Both the position numbers and the translations under genes were made by a program. From Treponema sp. (GTDB lineage: Bacteria; Spirochaetota; Spirochaetia; Treponematales; Breznakiellaceae): 33,632 bases of DNA. This document shows, piece after piece, positions 1 to 7,539 of the stretch. The stretch is from NCBI GenBank assembly GCA_009784995.1, contig WQXE01000003.1, positions 1 through 33,632 on the forward strand. Direction: 5' to 3'. Below the pieces are notes generated by a model. It made no database searches and had not been told where the DNA came from. It saw nothing but the letters and a program-made list of their open reading frames with translations. Position 1 is the first letter of the stretch; each line of letters begins with the position of its first letter.

Positions 1-576
1 ACTTGTAACAGGTGTACTGAAACTGATGGAACACAACCATATCCAATCCTTGCACTAGGTGCTACAGGACCCGCAGGCGGGAAAATTATATATGTGGCTC
101 CGGCAGGTTTTACTGTAACAAGTACAACACCTGCGTTTACAACGTATACCGCTTATTATATTGAAGCCGCTCCAACAGACGCGGGATATATGAGATGGTC
201 AACTCAATCATCATCCCCATATCCTGATGTAGCAGGAACTTTATTAACTATTGGTTCAGGTAGAAATAACACAGCTCTTATTATAGCGGCAGAACAAACA
301 GCTCATCCATCTAATGCATATATTTACGCGGCGTTAGCTTGTAAAAATTATACTTCTTCTGGTTTTGAAAGTTTTAATGACTGGTTTTTACCTAGTCAAG
401 ATGAATTAAATCAACTTTATCTAAGACGAGCGGATTTTAGCATAACAACGGGTTGGTTCTGGTCTTCCTCGCAGAGCAGTTTCATTTTCGCCTGGTTTCA
501 GGTTTTCGGCAATGGTAATCAGACCGTCAGCGACAAGGGCGCCAACAGCGATGTCCGTGCTATACGAGCCTTCTAG
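1..576 (+). CDS. DUF1566/Lcl-type (C-type-lectin-like) protein, 5' truncated; candidate DGR target
   Basis: The reading frame is open from base 1, so the gene begins outside the window; 191 residues are visible. A G-P-A-G-G-K-I motif near the start, followed by W-F-L-P-S-Q-D-E-L-N-Q-L and a terminal W-x-S-S-S-Q ... A-W ... V-R-A-I-R-A-F block, is the layout of DUF1566 (Lcl C-terminal) domains, which share the formylglycine-generating-enzyme/C-type-lectin fold. Such proteins are usually surface or exported and may bind ligands. The last ~40 codons differ from the rest: 22 of the 26 codons from 475 to 552 end in C or T and most fit AAC/AAT templates changed only at the A positions. The preceding part uses AT-rich third positions. 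This is what a retroelement-diversified variable repeat looks like. Family assignment is fairly secure; the ligand is unknown. Confidence 0.75.
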   Translation, partial: TCNRCTETDGTQPYPILALGATGPAGGKIIYVAPAGFTVTSTTPAFTTYTAYYIEAAPTDAGYMRWSTQSSSPYPDVAGTLLTIGSGRNNTALIIAAEQTAHPSNAYIYAALACKNYTSSGFESFNDWFLPSQDELNQLYLRRADFSITTGWFWSSSQSSFIFAWFQVFGNGNQTVSDKGANSDVRAIRAF

Positions 577-582
577 GCTCGT
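451..582 (+). other. Candidate DGR variable repeat with 3' hairpin
   Basis: The segment encodes the C-terminal lectin-like block. Constant-looking codons (W-S-S-S-Q, A-W, Q, K, then V-R-A-I-R-A-F) are interspersed with NNC/NNT codons consistent with adenine-specific mutagenesis of AAY codons. Immediately at the gene end a perfect hairpin, ACGAGCCT-TCT-AGGCTCGT (564-582), overlaps the stop codon. Known DGR targets carry a GC-rich hairpin just after the variable repeat. No template repeat or reverse transcriptase is present in this window, so the element would have to act from outside it. Confidence 0.55.
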
Positions 583-603
583 GCTGTAAGGAAACGATTT
601 TGA

Positions 604-619
604 GAGCGCTTGCGCGCTC
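604..619 (+). repeat. GC-rich hairpin downstream of the DUF1566 gene
   Basis: Perfect inverted repeat GAGCGC-TTGC-GCGCTC. It lies 28 bases after the stop codon and is not followed directly by a T-run, so it is a weak terminator candidate or part of the 3' context of the variable repeat. Confidence 0.4.
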
Positions 620-664
620 CCAGATCGGGCTTTTTAACTATTTAACCCTTTAACTATTTAACTG

Positions 665-692
665 TTTTTTGCCGCCGACAGGCGGCAAAAAA
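665..692. terminator. Bidirectional terminator-like hairpin
   Basis: A perfect stem GCCGCC-GACA-GGCGGC is flanked by six T on the left and six A on the right, so either strand gives a GC stem followed by a U-run. It most plausibly ends transcription of the DUF1566 gene, and possibly of leftward transcripts. Confidence 0.65.
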
Positions 693-703
693 TTTAAGAT
701 AGT

Positions 704-768
704 AGTGTCAGGCATCTTTTTATTTAGATAATTTTAAGGTCATGAATGGTGCCTGTCACTTTTTTTTG
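704..768. repeat. Dispersed hairpin repeat ('gtgtcaggca' family), copy 1
   Basis: The arms AGTGTCAGGCA (704-714) and TGCCTGTCACT (750-760) pair with one mismatch, and eight T follow. A near-identical right half recurs at 18544-18567. The rest of the 577-1124 gap shows no convincing gene; a lone half of another repeat family is at 1051-1090. Confidence 0.6.
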
Positions 769-1050
769 ATTGTTATATAATTTATATCACAAGGCAGAGG
801 CGCATAGACCCTGGCGGCGTCTGTGGCAGTGATCAAAGCAGTTGTGTAAGGCAATCTAGCACTCATCAAAATTTAATTAAAGTAAAATTTTGTATTAAAT
901 AATAAACCACGACGAACTGCTGGAGGAGCTATAAAGTTTTATTTCCAATTCTGCCATTTAGCCGCCACGGGGATATGCGAATCTGCCTCATGGTTTTATT
1001 TTTCTGAACAAAAACATGCGCCGCCTGTGTTATTTATTAATTAAAATAAA

Positions 1051-1090
1051 AACTTTGCGTCTTGGCGTCTTTGCGTGAAAATTTTCTCTG
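1051..1090. repeat. Half-copy of the 'gcgtctttgcgt' repeat
   Basis: It contains CTTTGCGTCTTGGCGTCTTT followed by GCGTGAAAATTTTCTCTGC, the right arm seen in the palindromic copies at 3951-4031 and 13682-13765. No matching left arm is visible nearby, so this copy looks solitary or decayed. It lies just beyond the 3' end of the solute-binding-protein gene. Confidence 0.6.
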
Positions 1091-1124
1091 CTTTTTTCTC
1101 GTATATATACATTTTATTTAGTAT

Positions 1125-2354
1125 TCACCTGTTCAGCCGCATCCAGTCCACAAGCCGTCTTTCCAATGGGGCAATTTGGCTTGTATTTTCGTTGCGGGCG
1201 CGGTCGTAAAGATAGGGAAGTACGACACGTTCTTTTATAGCGACCCAGTTATGGGGAAGAATGTTAGGCTGCATGAAATTTTCGGATGGCGGCATTCGTC
1301 CCAATAGTTCGGGGTAAAATAACGGATAGATTTGTTCTGTTACAGAACTTAACGCGGAAAAGCCGCCGCATATGCCGAATATGTTTTCGTTAATTCTGTT
1401 TGCTCTTGAGTATTCCAGTAAAAGACGCTGGTTTTCTGTATTGTAAAACCAGATAATAAACGCCCTTGCCGCCTGTTGTGATTTTGCCCATTTTGGAATA
1501 CCCATGTATACGGAATCTTCGGTAATTGGAATTCTGTTTCGTTCCATAATCCAGCGGAAGTCCAGTATGTTTTTACTTTCGTCGTTTAATAAAAATAAAT
1601 CACTGCTTTCCATGTATGTAAAAAGAATACGCCCGGATTTTATTAATCTTTCCGGCGGTTCAAAAAAGTACTTGAATGTAAAATCCTCTTCCATCTGGTG
1701 GCTTGTGTTTATTACGTTAGTCCAGTCATTTATAAAAAACATCGAACGTTCAAGAGCCGAAGAATCCCAGGCAAGCGGTTCTCCTTCCCTGAAAGAAGCG
1801 CCGTCCAAAACCGCGACTGTAAGTAAAAAATTGTCATTCCATAAAGGCGAAAACCCAAGCTGTGTATACGCGCCGCGGCTTAACCTGTTAAAATTTTTGC
1901 TTAATATTTTTATTTCGTCAAAATTTATTGTAAATTGATTAGACAATTCATGTTCTCTGTCCTTTGAGAAAATTAGCGCCGGAATGTTAAACGATACAGG
2001 CAATAGGAATTGATCTCGATCGATTCTGCCAACTGCCAAAAGACGCGTGTAAAAACTGTTTCTGGAAACTTTATTTGTGCCAAAAATATTATCGATAGAT
2101 CTAAAATAAATACCCGTCGAAGAATTTTTAAGCCAGCTCGCGATTATTAAATCAGGGCTGTTCGCGCGGTTTAATTCGGCGGTTGGAAACTCTACATACT
2201 TTACGCTAACCTTGTATTGGTTTTGCACAGTATTGAAATATTCACCATAAAGCGCGAATTCAGGACGATCTGTCCAAATTTGCGCTGTTTTTACATCGCC
2301 ACAGGAAATTAAAATGACAGATAATAAAAAAATACCTATATTTTTATATAACAT
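1125..2354 (-). CDS. ABC-type extracellular solute-binding lipoprotein
   Basis: 409 residues. The N-terminus is a lipoprotein signal peptide (Lys-containing n-region, hydrophobic stretch, then L-I-S-C lipobox with Cys about residue 18). The mature start, with I-W-T-D-R-P-E-F followed by a Y-K-V-x-V-x-Y strand and a P-D-L-I-I segment, matches family 1 carbohydrate-type solute-binding proteins. It would sit anchored in the periplasm and deliver substrate to a permease. No permease or ATPase gene lies next to it, so it is an orphan; the substrate cannot be read from sequence. It is divergent from the 2461 gene, with a shared promoter region. A possible SD is very close to the ATG, so the exact start is moderately certain. 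Confidence 0.8.
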   Translation of the reverse strand: MLYKNIGIFLLSVILISCGDVKTAQIWTDRPEFALYGEYFNTVQNQYKVSVKYVEFPTAELNRANSPDLIIASWLKNSSTGIYFRSIDNIFGTNKVSRNSFYTRLLAVGRIDRDQFLLPVSFNIPALIFSKDREHELSNQFTINFDEIKILSKNFNRLSRGAYTQLGFSPLWNDNFLLTVAVLDGASFREGEPLAWDSSALERSMFFINDWTNVINTSHQMEEDFTFKYFFEPPERLIKSGRILFTYMESSDLFLLNDESKNILDFRWIMERNRIPITEDSVYMGIPKWAKSQQAARAFIIWFYNTENQRLLLEYSRANRINENIFGICGGFSALSSVTEQIYPLFYPELLGRMPPSENFMQPNILPHNWVAIKERVVLPYLYDRARNENTSQIAPLERRLVDWMRLNR

Positions 2355-2392
2355 AACCTATACCATCGCTGTTTTATTTTATCGCATAAATA

Positions 2393-2422
2393 AGTGTATT
2401 TTGTCTTATATATGCTTGTCAA
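2393..2422 (-). promoter_or_regulatory. Promoter for the solute-binding lipoprotein gene
   Basis: On the minus strand TTGACA (2422-2417) is followed after 18 bases by TACACT (2398-2393), giving a leader of roughly 35-40 bases. The same bases read on the plus strand as TTGTCA and could serve as the -35 of the opposite gene. Confidence 0.5.
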
Positions 2423-2460
2423 TCTGCTATATGAATGATAGCATGAAAACGGAGGGTTGT

Positions 2461-2943
2461 TTGGACCGTATTAAAGACGCGCAAATTATTAGATTAATCG
2501 AGCAAATCGGCGAACATTACAGGACAAATATATCCAACCGTTTTTTACGCCCGGTTTTGCTTCAGCTTCAGGTTGATAAAAATACCTGGGACCAAATCGA
2601 GGCTCTAACCGAAAAAATGGAACTATATCGATATCAGGGTTTTCATCTTGACGAGTTATACCGTCAGATAGCTGCCTGTGCCCGTTTTTGCGAAGTTGCC
2701 CGTAATAATATGAGCCATGCCTTAAAAAGTAAAATAACATCCCTTCCCAGCGGTCCTGATAAAATCCTGCGGGAAATGGCTGCCAGTAATTTTATATCAA
2801 ATTTAAAGGTTTTTACGGATTTATTAAATGAATTATATGTCAATTTAGTAGAAATGGATAAAGCCAGCGCCGGCAAGGAACAGCCCGTTTATACGCAAAT
2901 TCAGGAACTTTTTAGTGTTGGCAGGCTTTTAGTCGGTCACTAA
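2461..2943 (+). CDS. Hypothetical all-helical cytoplasmic protein
   Basis: 160 residues if translation begins at the TTG at 2461, chosen because GGAGGG (2451-2456) lies just upstream. The upstream in-frame ATGs at 2431 and 2443 have no ribosome-binding site and overlap the likely promoter. The protein is rich in Leu, Glu, Gln and Arg with no membrane segment or signal peptide, and predicts by eye as several amphipathic helices (helix-breaking S-L-P-S-G-P near residue 100). I do not recognise a family. It precedes the rplU operon by 85 bases. I considered a DGR accessory (Avd) four-helix bundle and found no recognisable similarity. Confidence 0.65.
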   Translation: MDRIKDAQIIRLIEQIGEHYRTNISNRFLRPVLLQLQVDKNTWDQIEALTEKMELYRYQGFHLDELYRQIAACARFCEVARNNMSHALKSKITSLPSGPDKILREMAASNFISNLKVFTDLLNELYVNLVEMDKASAGKEQPVYTQIQELFSVGRLLVGH

Positions 2944-2966
2944 CCTTGTAATAATAAAGCGCAGAC

Positions 2967-2995
2967 TTGACTTTTTTCCCTGATTAGTGTAAAAA
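2967..2995 (+). promoter_or_regulatory. Candidate promoter of the rplU operon
   Basis: TTGACT (2967-2972), 17-base spacer, TAAAAA (2990-2995), about 30 bases upstream of the L21 start. It would drive rplU through rsfS, whose genes are tightly packed. Confidence 0.5.
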
Positions 2996-3028
2996 AGTAA
3001 TACTTATTGAATTTATTTGGAGAGAATG

Positions 3029-3337
3029 ATGTACGTTCTGGTTGAATTTAAAGGAAAGCAATACAAAGCGGTAAAAGGCGAATTGCTTAAAGTTGACAAA
3101 ATTGACGCTGAGCCGGGAACGGCTATCAATATTGATACAGTATTATTGGTATCCAGTGACTCTGTAAAGGTTGGAAACCCCTATGTGTCAGGCGTAAAAG
3201 TGTCCGCTACGGTAGAATCACATGGCAAAGACGGCAAGATTATTGTATTTAAGTACAAGCCAAAAAAGGATTACCGTCGAAAAAAAGGACACAGGCAGGA
3301 ATATTCGATCATCAAAATTGGTGATATTTCAGCTTAA
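3029..3337 (+). CDS. rplU: 50S ribosomal protein L21
   Basis: 102 residues from the ATG at 3029, preceded by GGAGAG (3019-3024) at good spacing; the upstream TTG and the ATG at 3026 are too close to the Shine-Dalgarno sequence. The M-Y-V-L-V-E-F-K-G-K-Q-Y-K start, central strand pattern and the terminal K-Y-K-P-K-K-D-Y-R-R-K-x-G-H-R-Q signature are canonical for L21, a 23S rRNA-binding protein of the large subunit. It heads the conserved rplU-prp-rpmA cluster and ends three bases before the next gene. Confidence 0.97.
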   Translation: MYVLVEFKGKQYKAVKGELLKVDKIDAEPGTAINIDTVLLVSSDSVKVGNPYVSGVKVSATVESHGKDGKIIVFKYKPKKDYRRKKGHRQEYSIIKIGDISA

Positions 3338-3340
3338 AAA

Positions 3341-3670
3341 GTGATTGAAATTGAAGCTGTTCTGGATAACGATGGAATTTTAAAAGCTTGCAAAGCAGCG
3401 GGTCATGCGGGAGCCGGAAAAAGCGGCTCTGACATTGTATGCGCCGCTGTTTCGATTCTTTTAAGAACTGCGTTTAGTACCCTTTTAAACAAAAAGGGGA
3501 TAAAAGTACAAGGCGGAGCCCCTGAAAGAGGGCAGCTTTGGCTGGAAGTTGAATATGAAGCGGAAGGTAGAGAATACCTTTTCGCTGTTGGGGAATTTTT
3601 GGTTAACGGACTTTCGTCATTAACAAAGGAGTTTCCCAATAATTGTAAGTTAACGATTAAGGAGATTTAA
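3341..3670 (+). CDS. prp: Prp-type ribosomal-processing cysteine protease (YsxB family)
   Basis: 109 residues, GTG start. The catalytic His lies in A-G-H-A-G-A-G-K-S-G and the catalytic Cys in D-I-V-C-A-A-V-S, the two signatures of the Prp/YsxB family. In Firmicutes Prp removes an N-terminal extension from L27. It sits in its usual place between rplU and rpmA, with a one-base gap to rpmA. The odd point is that the L27 encoded next door has no such extension, so the substrate here is unclear. Family identity is strong; function as an L27 protease in this organism is doubtful. Confidence 0.9.
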   Translation: MIEIEAVLDNDGILKACKAAGHAGAGKSGSDIVCAAVSILLRTAFSTLLNKKGIKVQGGAPERGQLWLEVEYEAEGREYLFAVGEFLVNGLSSLTKEFPNNCKLTIKEI

Positions 3671-3671
3671 T

Positions 3672-3923
3672 ATGGCACGAAAACGCGGCGGAAGCGGCGC
3701 TAAAAACGGTAGAGACGCTAACCCTAATTATCTGGGTATAAAATCATCTGATGGCGCTTTTGTAAAAGCGGGAACTATTATAGCTCGTCAGCGCGGGACA
3801 AAAATACATCCCGGTAACAATGTCGGTTGTGGCGGTGACTTTACTCTTTTTGCCCTCGCGGACGGAAAAGTTAATTTTCACCAAAGACGCGGCCGCAAAC
3901 TCGCCTCTATTATCGTAGTTTAA
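3672..3923 (+). CDS. rpmA: 50S ribosomal protein L27
   Basis: 83 residues. It starts directly with M-A-R-K-R-G-G-S-G-A-K-N-G-R-D, the mature L27 N-terminus that reaches toward the peptidyl-transferase centre, and continues with L-G-I-K and R-Q-R-G-T-K-I-H-P-G-N-N-V-G. GGAG (3661-3664) is seven bases upstream of the ATG. The in-frame codons back to the stop at 3651 contain no other start, so no cleavable extension can be encoded. Confidence 0.97.
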   Translation: MARKRGGSGAKNGRDANPNYLGIKSSDGAFVKAGTIIARQRGTKIHPGNNVGCGGDFTLFALADGKVNFHQRRGRKLASIIVV

Positions 3924-3950
3924 AAATATTTTCAAAATTAATAACGCTAA

Positions 3951-4031
3951 CTTCGAACCATAGGTTCGGCGAAGACGCAAAGGTAATGTAAGTTTTCGAA
4001 TTGCAGCTTTGCGTCTCTGCGTCTTGGCGAG
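3951..4031. repeat. Palindromic 'gcgtctttgcgt' repeat between rpmA and obg
   Basis: The left arm (about 3970-3983, CGAAGACGCAAAGG) and the right arm (4007-4029, CTTTGCGTCTCTGCGTCTTG followed by GCG) are imperfect inverted copies. A smaller palindrome CGAACC-ATA-GGTTCG (3954-3968) is nested at the left end. The right arm ends where the longer obg reading frame would start. Confidence 0.7.
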
Positions 4032-4052
4032 GTGATTTGGGAGAAAATTTTT

Positions 4053-5090
4053 TTGGAAAGATTTGCGGATGAAGCTACAATCGAAGTTACCTCAGGAAGC
4101 GGCGGTAATGGTAAAGTAGCCTTTCGCCGTGAAAAATATGTCCCAAGAGGCGGTCCTTCAGGCGGAGATGGCGGCAGGGGAGGGGACGTTGTTTTTACAA
4201 TCAAGCGAAACTTGCGAACCCTCGCTCACCTGCGTTATAAGCGAAAATTTAAAGCGGAAAATGGCAAGGATGGCGGGAACTCCGGTTGTTATGGTCATAA
4301 TGGTTCAGATGTAATAATTCCGCTGCCGCCGGGTTCATTAATTAAAGACGCTTTAACAAATAAAATTATTCATGATTTTTCCAATAACGAAGAAGATTTT
4401 ATTTTTCTAAAAGGCGGTAACGGCGGATGGGGAAATATTCATTTTAAATCTTCAGTTAATCAAGCGCCTAATAAAGCGCAGCCAGGAAAAGCGGGTGTTA
4501 CAAAAACATTAATAATTGAACTTCAAATAATGGCGGATATAGGTCTTGTCGGTTTTCCTAACGCCGGGAAATCAAGTTTGCTTGATAAATTTACGAACGC
4601 TCGCCCTAAAATCGCCGCGTATCCTTTTACAACAAAAATTCCCAATTTGGGTGTATTAACAGTTGGAGATTCAGATATAATTATCGCCGATATTCCCGGT
4701 TTAATTGAAGGAGCGTCAAAAGGCGCGGGGCTTGGTATTCGTTTTTTAAAACATATTTCCAGAACTCAAATTTTAGCTTTTTTAATAGATTTATCCGATG
4801 ACAATTATTTGGAAGCGTTTGATATTCTTTTAAAAGAACTTGAATCATTTTCCTCCGAGTATCCTGATATTCCGGATTTAACCAAAAAAAAGCGTCTTAT
4901 AGTCGGAACAAAAACAGATCTATTGGATAGCAATGAAGAATTGGAAAATACAAACCGGTTGACAGAATTAATAAAAAAATACCCGTCGGAAGAAGTTTTA
5001 GGTATTTCTGTTTTTTCTGGTGATGGTATAAAAGAATTGTCCGGCGCTTTTATTAAATTAACAAAAGAAACTGAAACTGGGGATCTTTAG
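4053..5090 (+). CDS. obgE: GTPase Obg/CgtA
   Basis: 345 residues. The N-terminal glycine-rich Obg fold (G-S-G-G-N-G ... F-R-R-E-K-Y ... G-G-P-S-G-G-D-G-G-R-G-G-D) is followed by a GTPase domain with G1 G-F-P-N-A-G-K-S-S (from residue 167), G3 D-I-P-G-L-I-E-G-A and G4 T-K-T-D. Obg acts in late 50S assembly and in stringent or growth control. I place the start at TTG 4053, because GGGAG (4039-4043) is nine bases upstream and the protein then begins L-E-R-F-A-D-E like other Obg proteins. The in-frame GTG at 4032 abuts the repeat and has no ribosome-binding site. The stop codon overlaps the next GTG by one base. Confidence 0.95.
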   Translation: MERFADEATIEVTSGSGGNGKVAFRREKYVPRGGPSGGDGGRGGDVVFTIKRNLRTLAHLRYKRKFKAENGKDGGNSGCYGHNGSDVIIPLPPGSLIKDALTNKIIHDFSNNEEDFIFLKGGNGGWGNIHFKSSVNQAPNKAQPGKAGVTKTLIIELQIMADIGLVGFPNAGKSSLLDKFTNARPKIAAYPFTTKIPNLGVLTVGDSDIIIADIPGLIEGASKGAGLGIRFLKHISRTQILAFLIDLSDDNYLEAFDILLKELESFSSEYPDIPDLTKKKRLIVGTKTDLLDSNEELENTNRLTELIKKYPSEEVLGISVFSGDGIKELSGAFIKLTKETETGDL

Positions 5091-6322
5091 TGAAACTGGG
5101 TATTTTAGGCGGCAGTTTTAACCCGGTTCACAACGGGCATCTTTATCTGGCGAGAAAAGCTCTTTCGTTTTTAAACCTGGACAGAGTTGTTTTTATACCC
5201 GCGTATCAATCTCCTTTTAAATTAAACGCGTTTTCAAGCGAAAGTAAAATGCCGTCCGCGAATGACAGATTGGATATGCTTGCCGCTTCTTTAACAGGGG
5301 ATCCGGGATTCGCGATTGACAACTGCGAAATTAAACGAGAAGGTGTTTCATACACAGTAGATACACTTGAAGATATTATTTCCCGATATCAGCCGTCAGG
5401 TAAACCTGTTTTAATAATCGGGGACGACCTTGCCGCGGAATTTTTAAATTGGCATGAAAGCGATAAAATTCTGCAATTGGCGGATATCGCCATAGCGCGC
5501 AGAATCGATTCTCCCATAGAAAAATATTCCTTCGCTCATGTTCTAATCGAAAATGATGTTATGAAAGTTTCTTCGCGGGATATCAGGCAAAAAATTAAAG
5601 ATGACAATGATTGGCAGTCTTTGGTTCCGCAGGGAGCAAAAGAAATAATTATAGAACAAAATCTTTATGGTTTTATGGGAAATATGGGGCAAAAAACATC
5701 AAAATCGGACGCGAAAATTGATGTTTTAATTCCAATCGAAACAATTACGCGGGAAGTTATTAACCGTGTCGAAACCGCCGTTCGTGGCGCTTTAAATACT
5801 GAGCGTTTTTTACATTCCAGAAGCACAGCTGTTTTAGCCGTTGATATGTGCCGCAGATTTGGTCTAGACCCGCTTTGCGGTTATCTCGCGGGTATCGCTC
5901 ATGATTTCGCCAAACAGATAGACGGCAAGCAACTGTTAAAAATTGTAAAATCCAGTAAACAGTATACGATTTCCGGTCTCGAAAAAGATAAACCGAATCT
6001 TCTCCACGGAAAAGCCGCGGCGGTATTGCTAAGACAGCGTTTCTGTATTCATAATGAAGATATACTTGAAGCTCTGGCTTTCCATACATCAGGAATCGCC
6101 GGCATGGGACCTTTGGCAAAGATTATTTATATTGCCGATAAAATAGAATGTACAAGAAATATCGATCCTGCTTTCAGGAAGATGTTTAACGAAGACAAGG
6201 AGCTTCCGTTGGATTTAATTCTTTTTGCCGTAATCGAAAAAACTATTGTAAAATTAAAGGCAAAAGAACTGGATTTATCCAAAGATACTATAAAACTTCT
6301 GGAAAAAATAAAGGAAAAGTAA
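5090..6322 (+). CDS. nadD: Fused nicotinate-nucleotide adenylyltransferase (NadD) and YqeK HD-domain hydrolase
   Basis: 410 residues, GTG start overlapping the obg stop. Residues 1-200 are NadD, which makes deamido-NAD: G-G-S-F-N-P-V-H-N-G-H-L (7-18), I-G-D-D near 110, and S-S-R-D-I-R (161-166). Residues 210-410 are a YqeK-type HD phosphohydrolase, a family acting on diadenosine tetraphosphate: metal-ligand candidates are H242, H271-D272, H306, H332 and D350. In Firmicutes the two are separate adjacent genes; here they are one polypeptide joined by a short polar linker with no stop codon. Both active sites look complete. The gene is followed by the LCP and rsfS genes, the usual neighbourhood. 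Confidence 0.92.
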   Translation: MKLGILGGSFNPVHNGHLYLARKALSFLNLDRVVFIPAYQSPFKLNAFSSESKMPSANDRLDMLAASLTGDPGFAIDNCEIKREGVSYTVDTLEDIISRYQPSGKPVLIIGDDLAAEFLNWHESDKILQLADIAIARRIDSPIEKYSFAHVLIENDVMKVSSRDIRQKIKDDNDWQSLVPQGAKEIIIEQNLYGFMGNMGQKTSKSDAKIDVLIPIETITREVINRVETAVRGALNTERFLHSRSTAVLAVDMCRRFGLDPLCGYLAGIAHDFAKQIDGKQLLKIVKSSKQYTISGLEKDKPNLLHGKAAAVLLRQRFCIHNEDILEALAFHTSGIAGMGPLAKIIYIADKIECTRNIDPAFRKMFNEDKELPLDLILFAVIEKTIVKLKAKELDLSKDTIKLLEKIKEK

Positions 6323-6324
6323 AA

Positions 6325-7539
6325 TTGAAATTATTTAAAGGCGACGCGTCGCTTCTATTACTTGCTTTAATTATACTTCTATTTACATTTGGAGTTATAT
6401 TTTCCATTTTAACTTTTCGCAGCTGCCCTGTGGAAGACGCCGTTGCTGACAGCCGCCTTATGAATATTTTATTTGTAATCGAAGATGATAAAAAACCTCT
6501 TAGTACTTATGTATTAATGTATCATTCCGGTACAAAACGAACAGCCATTTTTGATGTACCGGGAGATCTTGGTTTATTAATTTCCAGGATAAACCGCGTT
6601 GACCGCATCGACAGGGTGTATGATTCAGGCAGGATTGGCAATTATCAAAGTGAAATAGAAAAACTTTTAGGTATCGATATTAATTTTCATATAATAATAA
6701 ATAAGGAAAATCTGGTTTCCGTAGTTGATATTCTTGAAGGAGTGGAAATATTTATTCCTTCGCGCGTTTTTCATTGGGAAGATGATGATATTATTATTTT
6801 TCCTTCCGGTATGACAATTCTTGACGGCGCTAAAGCAGGTATTTACGCTACATACAGCTTGCCTCATGAAGACAGTGAAATGGCTGTTTTCCGCAGACAG
6901 CGTTTTTTTCTTGGTTATCTTAATCGCCAGATTCAAATGAATGAATACTTTCAAAACCCTTCGGCGTCGAAAATGTATAATTCACTTTTTAGATCAAATA
7001 TGAATCAGCATACTTTAATGTGCCTTTTTAACGAATTTGTAAATATTGATATTGATCGCGCCGGTATTCAATCTGTAGGCGGGACTGTAAGAGAAGTATC
7101 CGGGCAAATGCTGATCATTCCGCATTGGGATGGAAATTTAATCAGGGAAATTGTGCTTCAAACTATGGGAACCCTTTCCCGTGATATCGAAGATCACTTG
7201 ATCGAACGCACCCTTACAGTAGAAATTTTAAATGGAACAACTATTAACGGGCTCGCGGGCAGAACAGCGGACATGCTTAGAAGTTTTGGTTACGATGTAA
7301 TCGCGATAAGCAACGCGGACAGAAACAACTATGACAGTACATTAATTATTCATCGCGCCGGGAATGATGAACTTGTAAAAGCTTTTGCCGATGTTATCCG
7401 GTGTACAAATATTGTCCGGGAAGCTAATCCGTATGACGACCTCGCGGACGATTTTATTTTTCACAATATCGAATATAAAGCTGATATAACTTTACTGCTT
7501 GGAAGGAATTTTAATGGAAGATTTGTCGTTGGAAATTAA
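6325..7539 (+). CDS. LytR-CpsA-Psr (LCP) family membrane protein with LytR_C domain
   Basis: 404 residues, TTG start two bases after the previous stop, with AAGGA upstream. One N-terminal transmembrane helix (about 8-31) precedes an LCP-like domain (about 45-240) and a C-terminal LytR_C domain beginning at L-T-V-E-I-L-N-G-T, the usual cell-envelope-facing layout. LCP proteins ligate polymers to peptidoglycan. The conserved I-P-R-D motif reads V-P-G-D here (78-81), and the usual R-x-R ... D-F-G-R-x-x-R-Q segment is degenerate (S-E-M-A-V-F-R-R-Q-R), so catalytic arginines seem partly lost. It may be a structural or divergent member. Its last 26 bases overlap rsfS. Confidence 0.85.
   Translation: MKLFKGDASLLLLALIILLFTFGVIFSILTFRSCPVEDAVADSRLMNILFVIEDDKKPLSTYVLMYHSGTKRTAIFDVPGDLGLLISRINRVDRIDRVYDSGRIGNYQSEIEKLLGIDINFHIIINKENLVSVVDILEGVEIFIPSRVFHWEDDDIIIFPSGMTILDGAKAGIYATYSLPHEDSEMAVFRRQRFFLGYLNRQIQMNEYFQNPSASKMYNSLFRSNMNQHTLMCLFNEFVNIDIDRAGIQSVGGTVREVSGQMLIIPHWDGNLIREIVLQTMGTLSRDIEDHLIERTLTVEILNGTTINGLAGRTADMLRSFGYDVIAISNADRNNYDSTLIIHRAGNDELVKAFADVIRCTNIVREANPYDDLADDFIFHNIEYKADITLLLGRNFNGRFVVGN

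Noticed and set aside
2461..2943. A DGR accessory (Avd) protein near the candidate variable repeat
   Set aside because: The protein is helical but longer than Avd and shows none of its recognisable pattern. It lies with ribosomal genes and no reverse transcriptase is nearby.
4032..4052. GTG start for obg, adding seven residues
   Set aside because: It abuts the repeat arm and has no ribosome-binding site, while TTG 4053 has GGGAG at nine bases and fits the family N-terminus.
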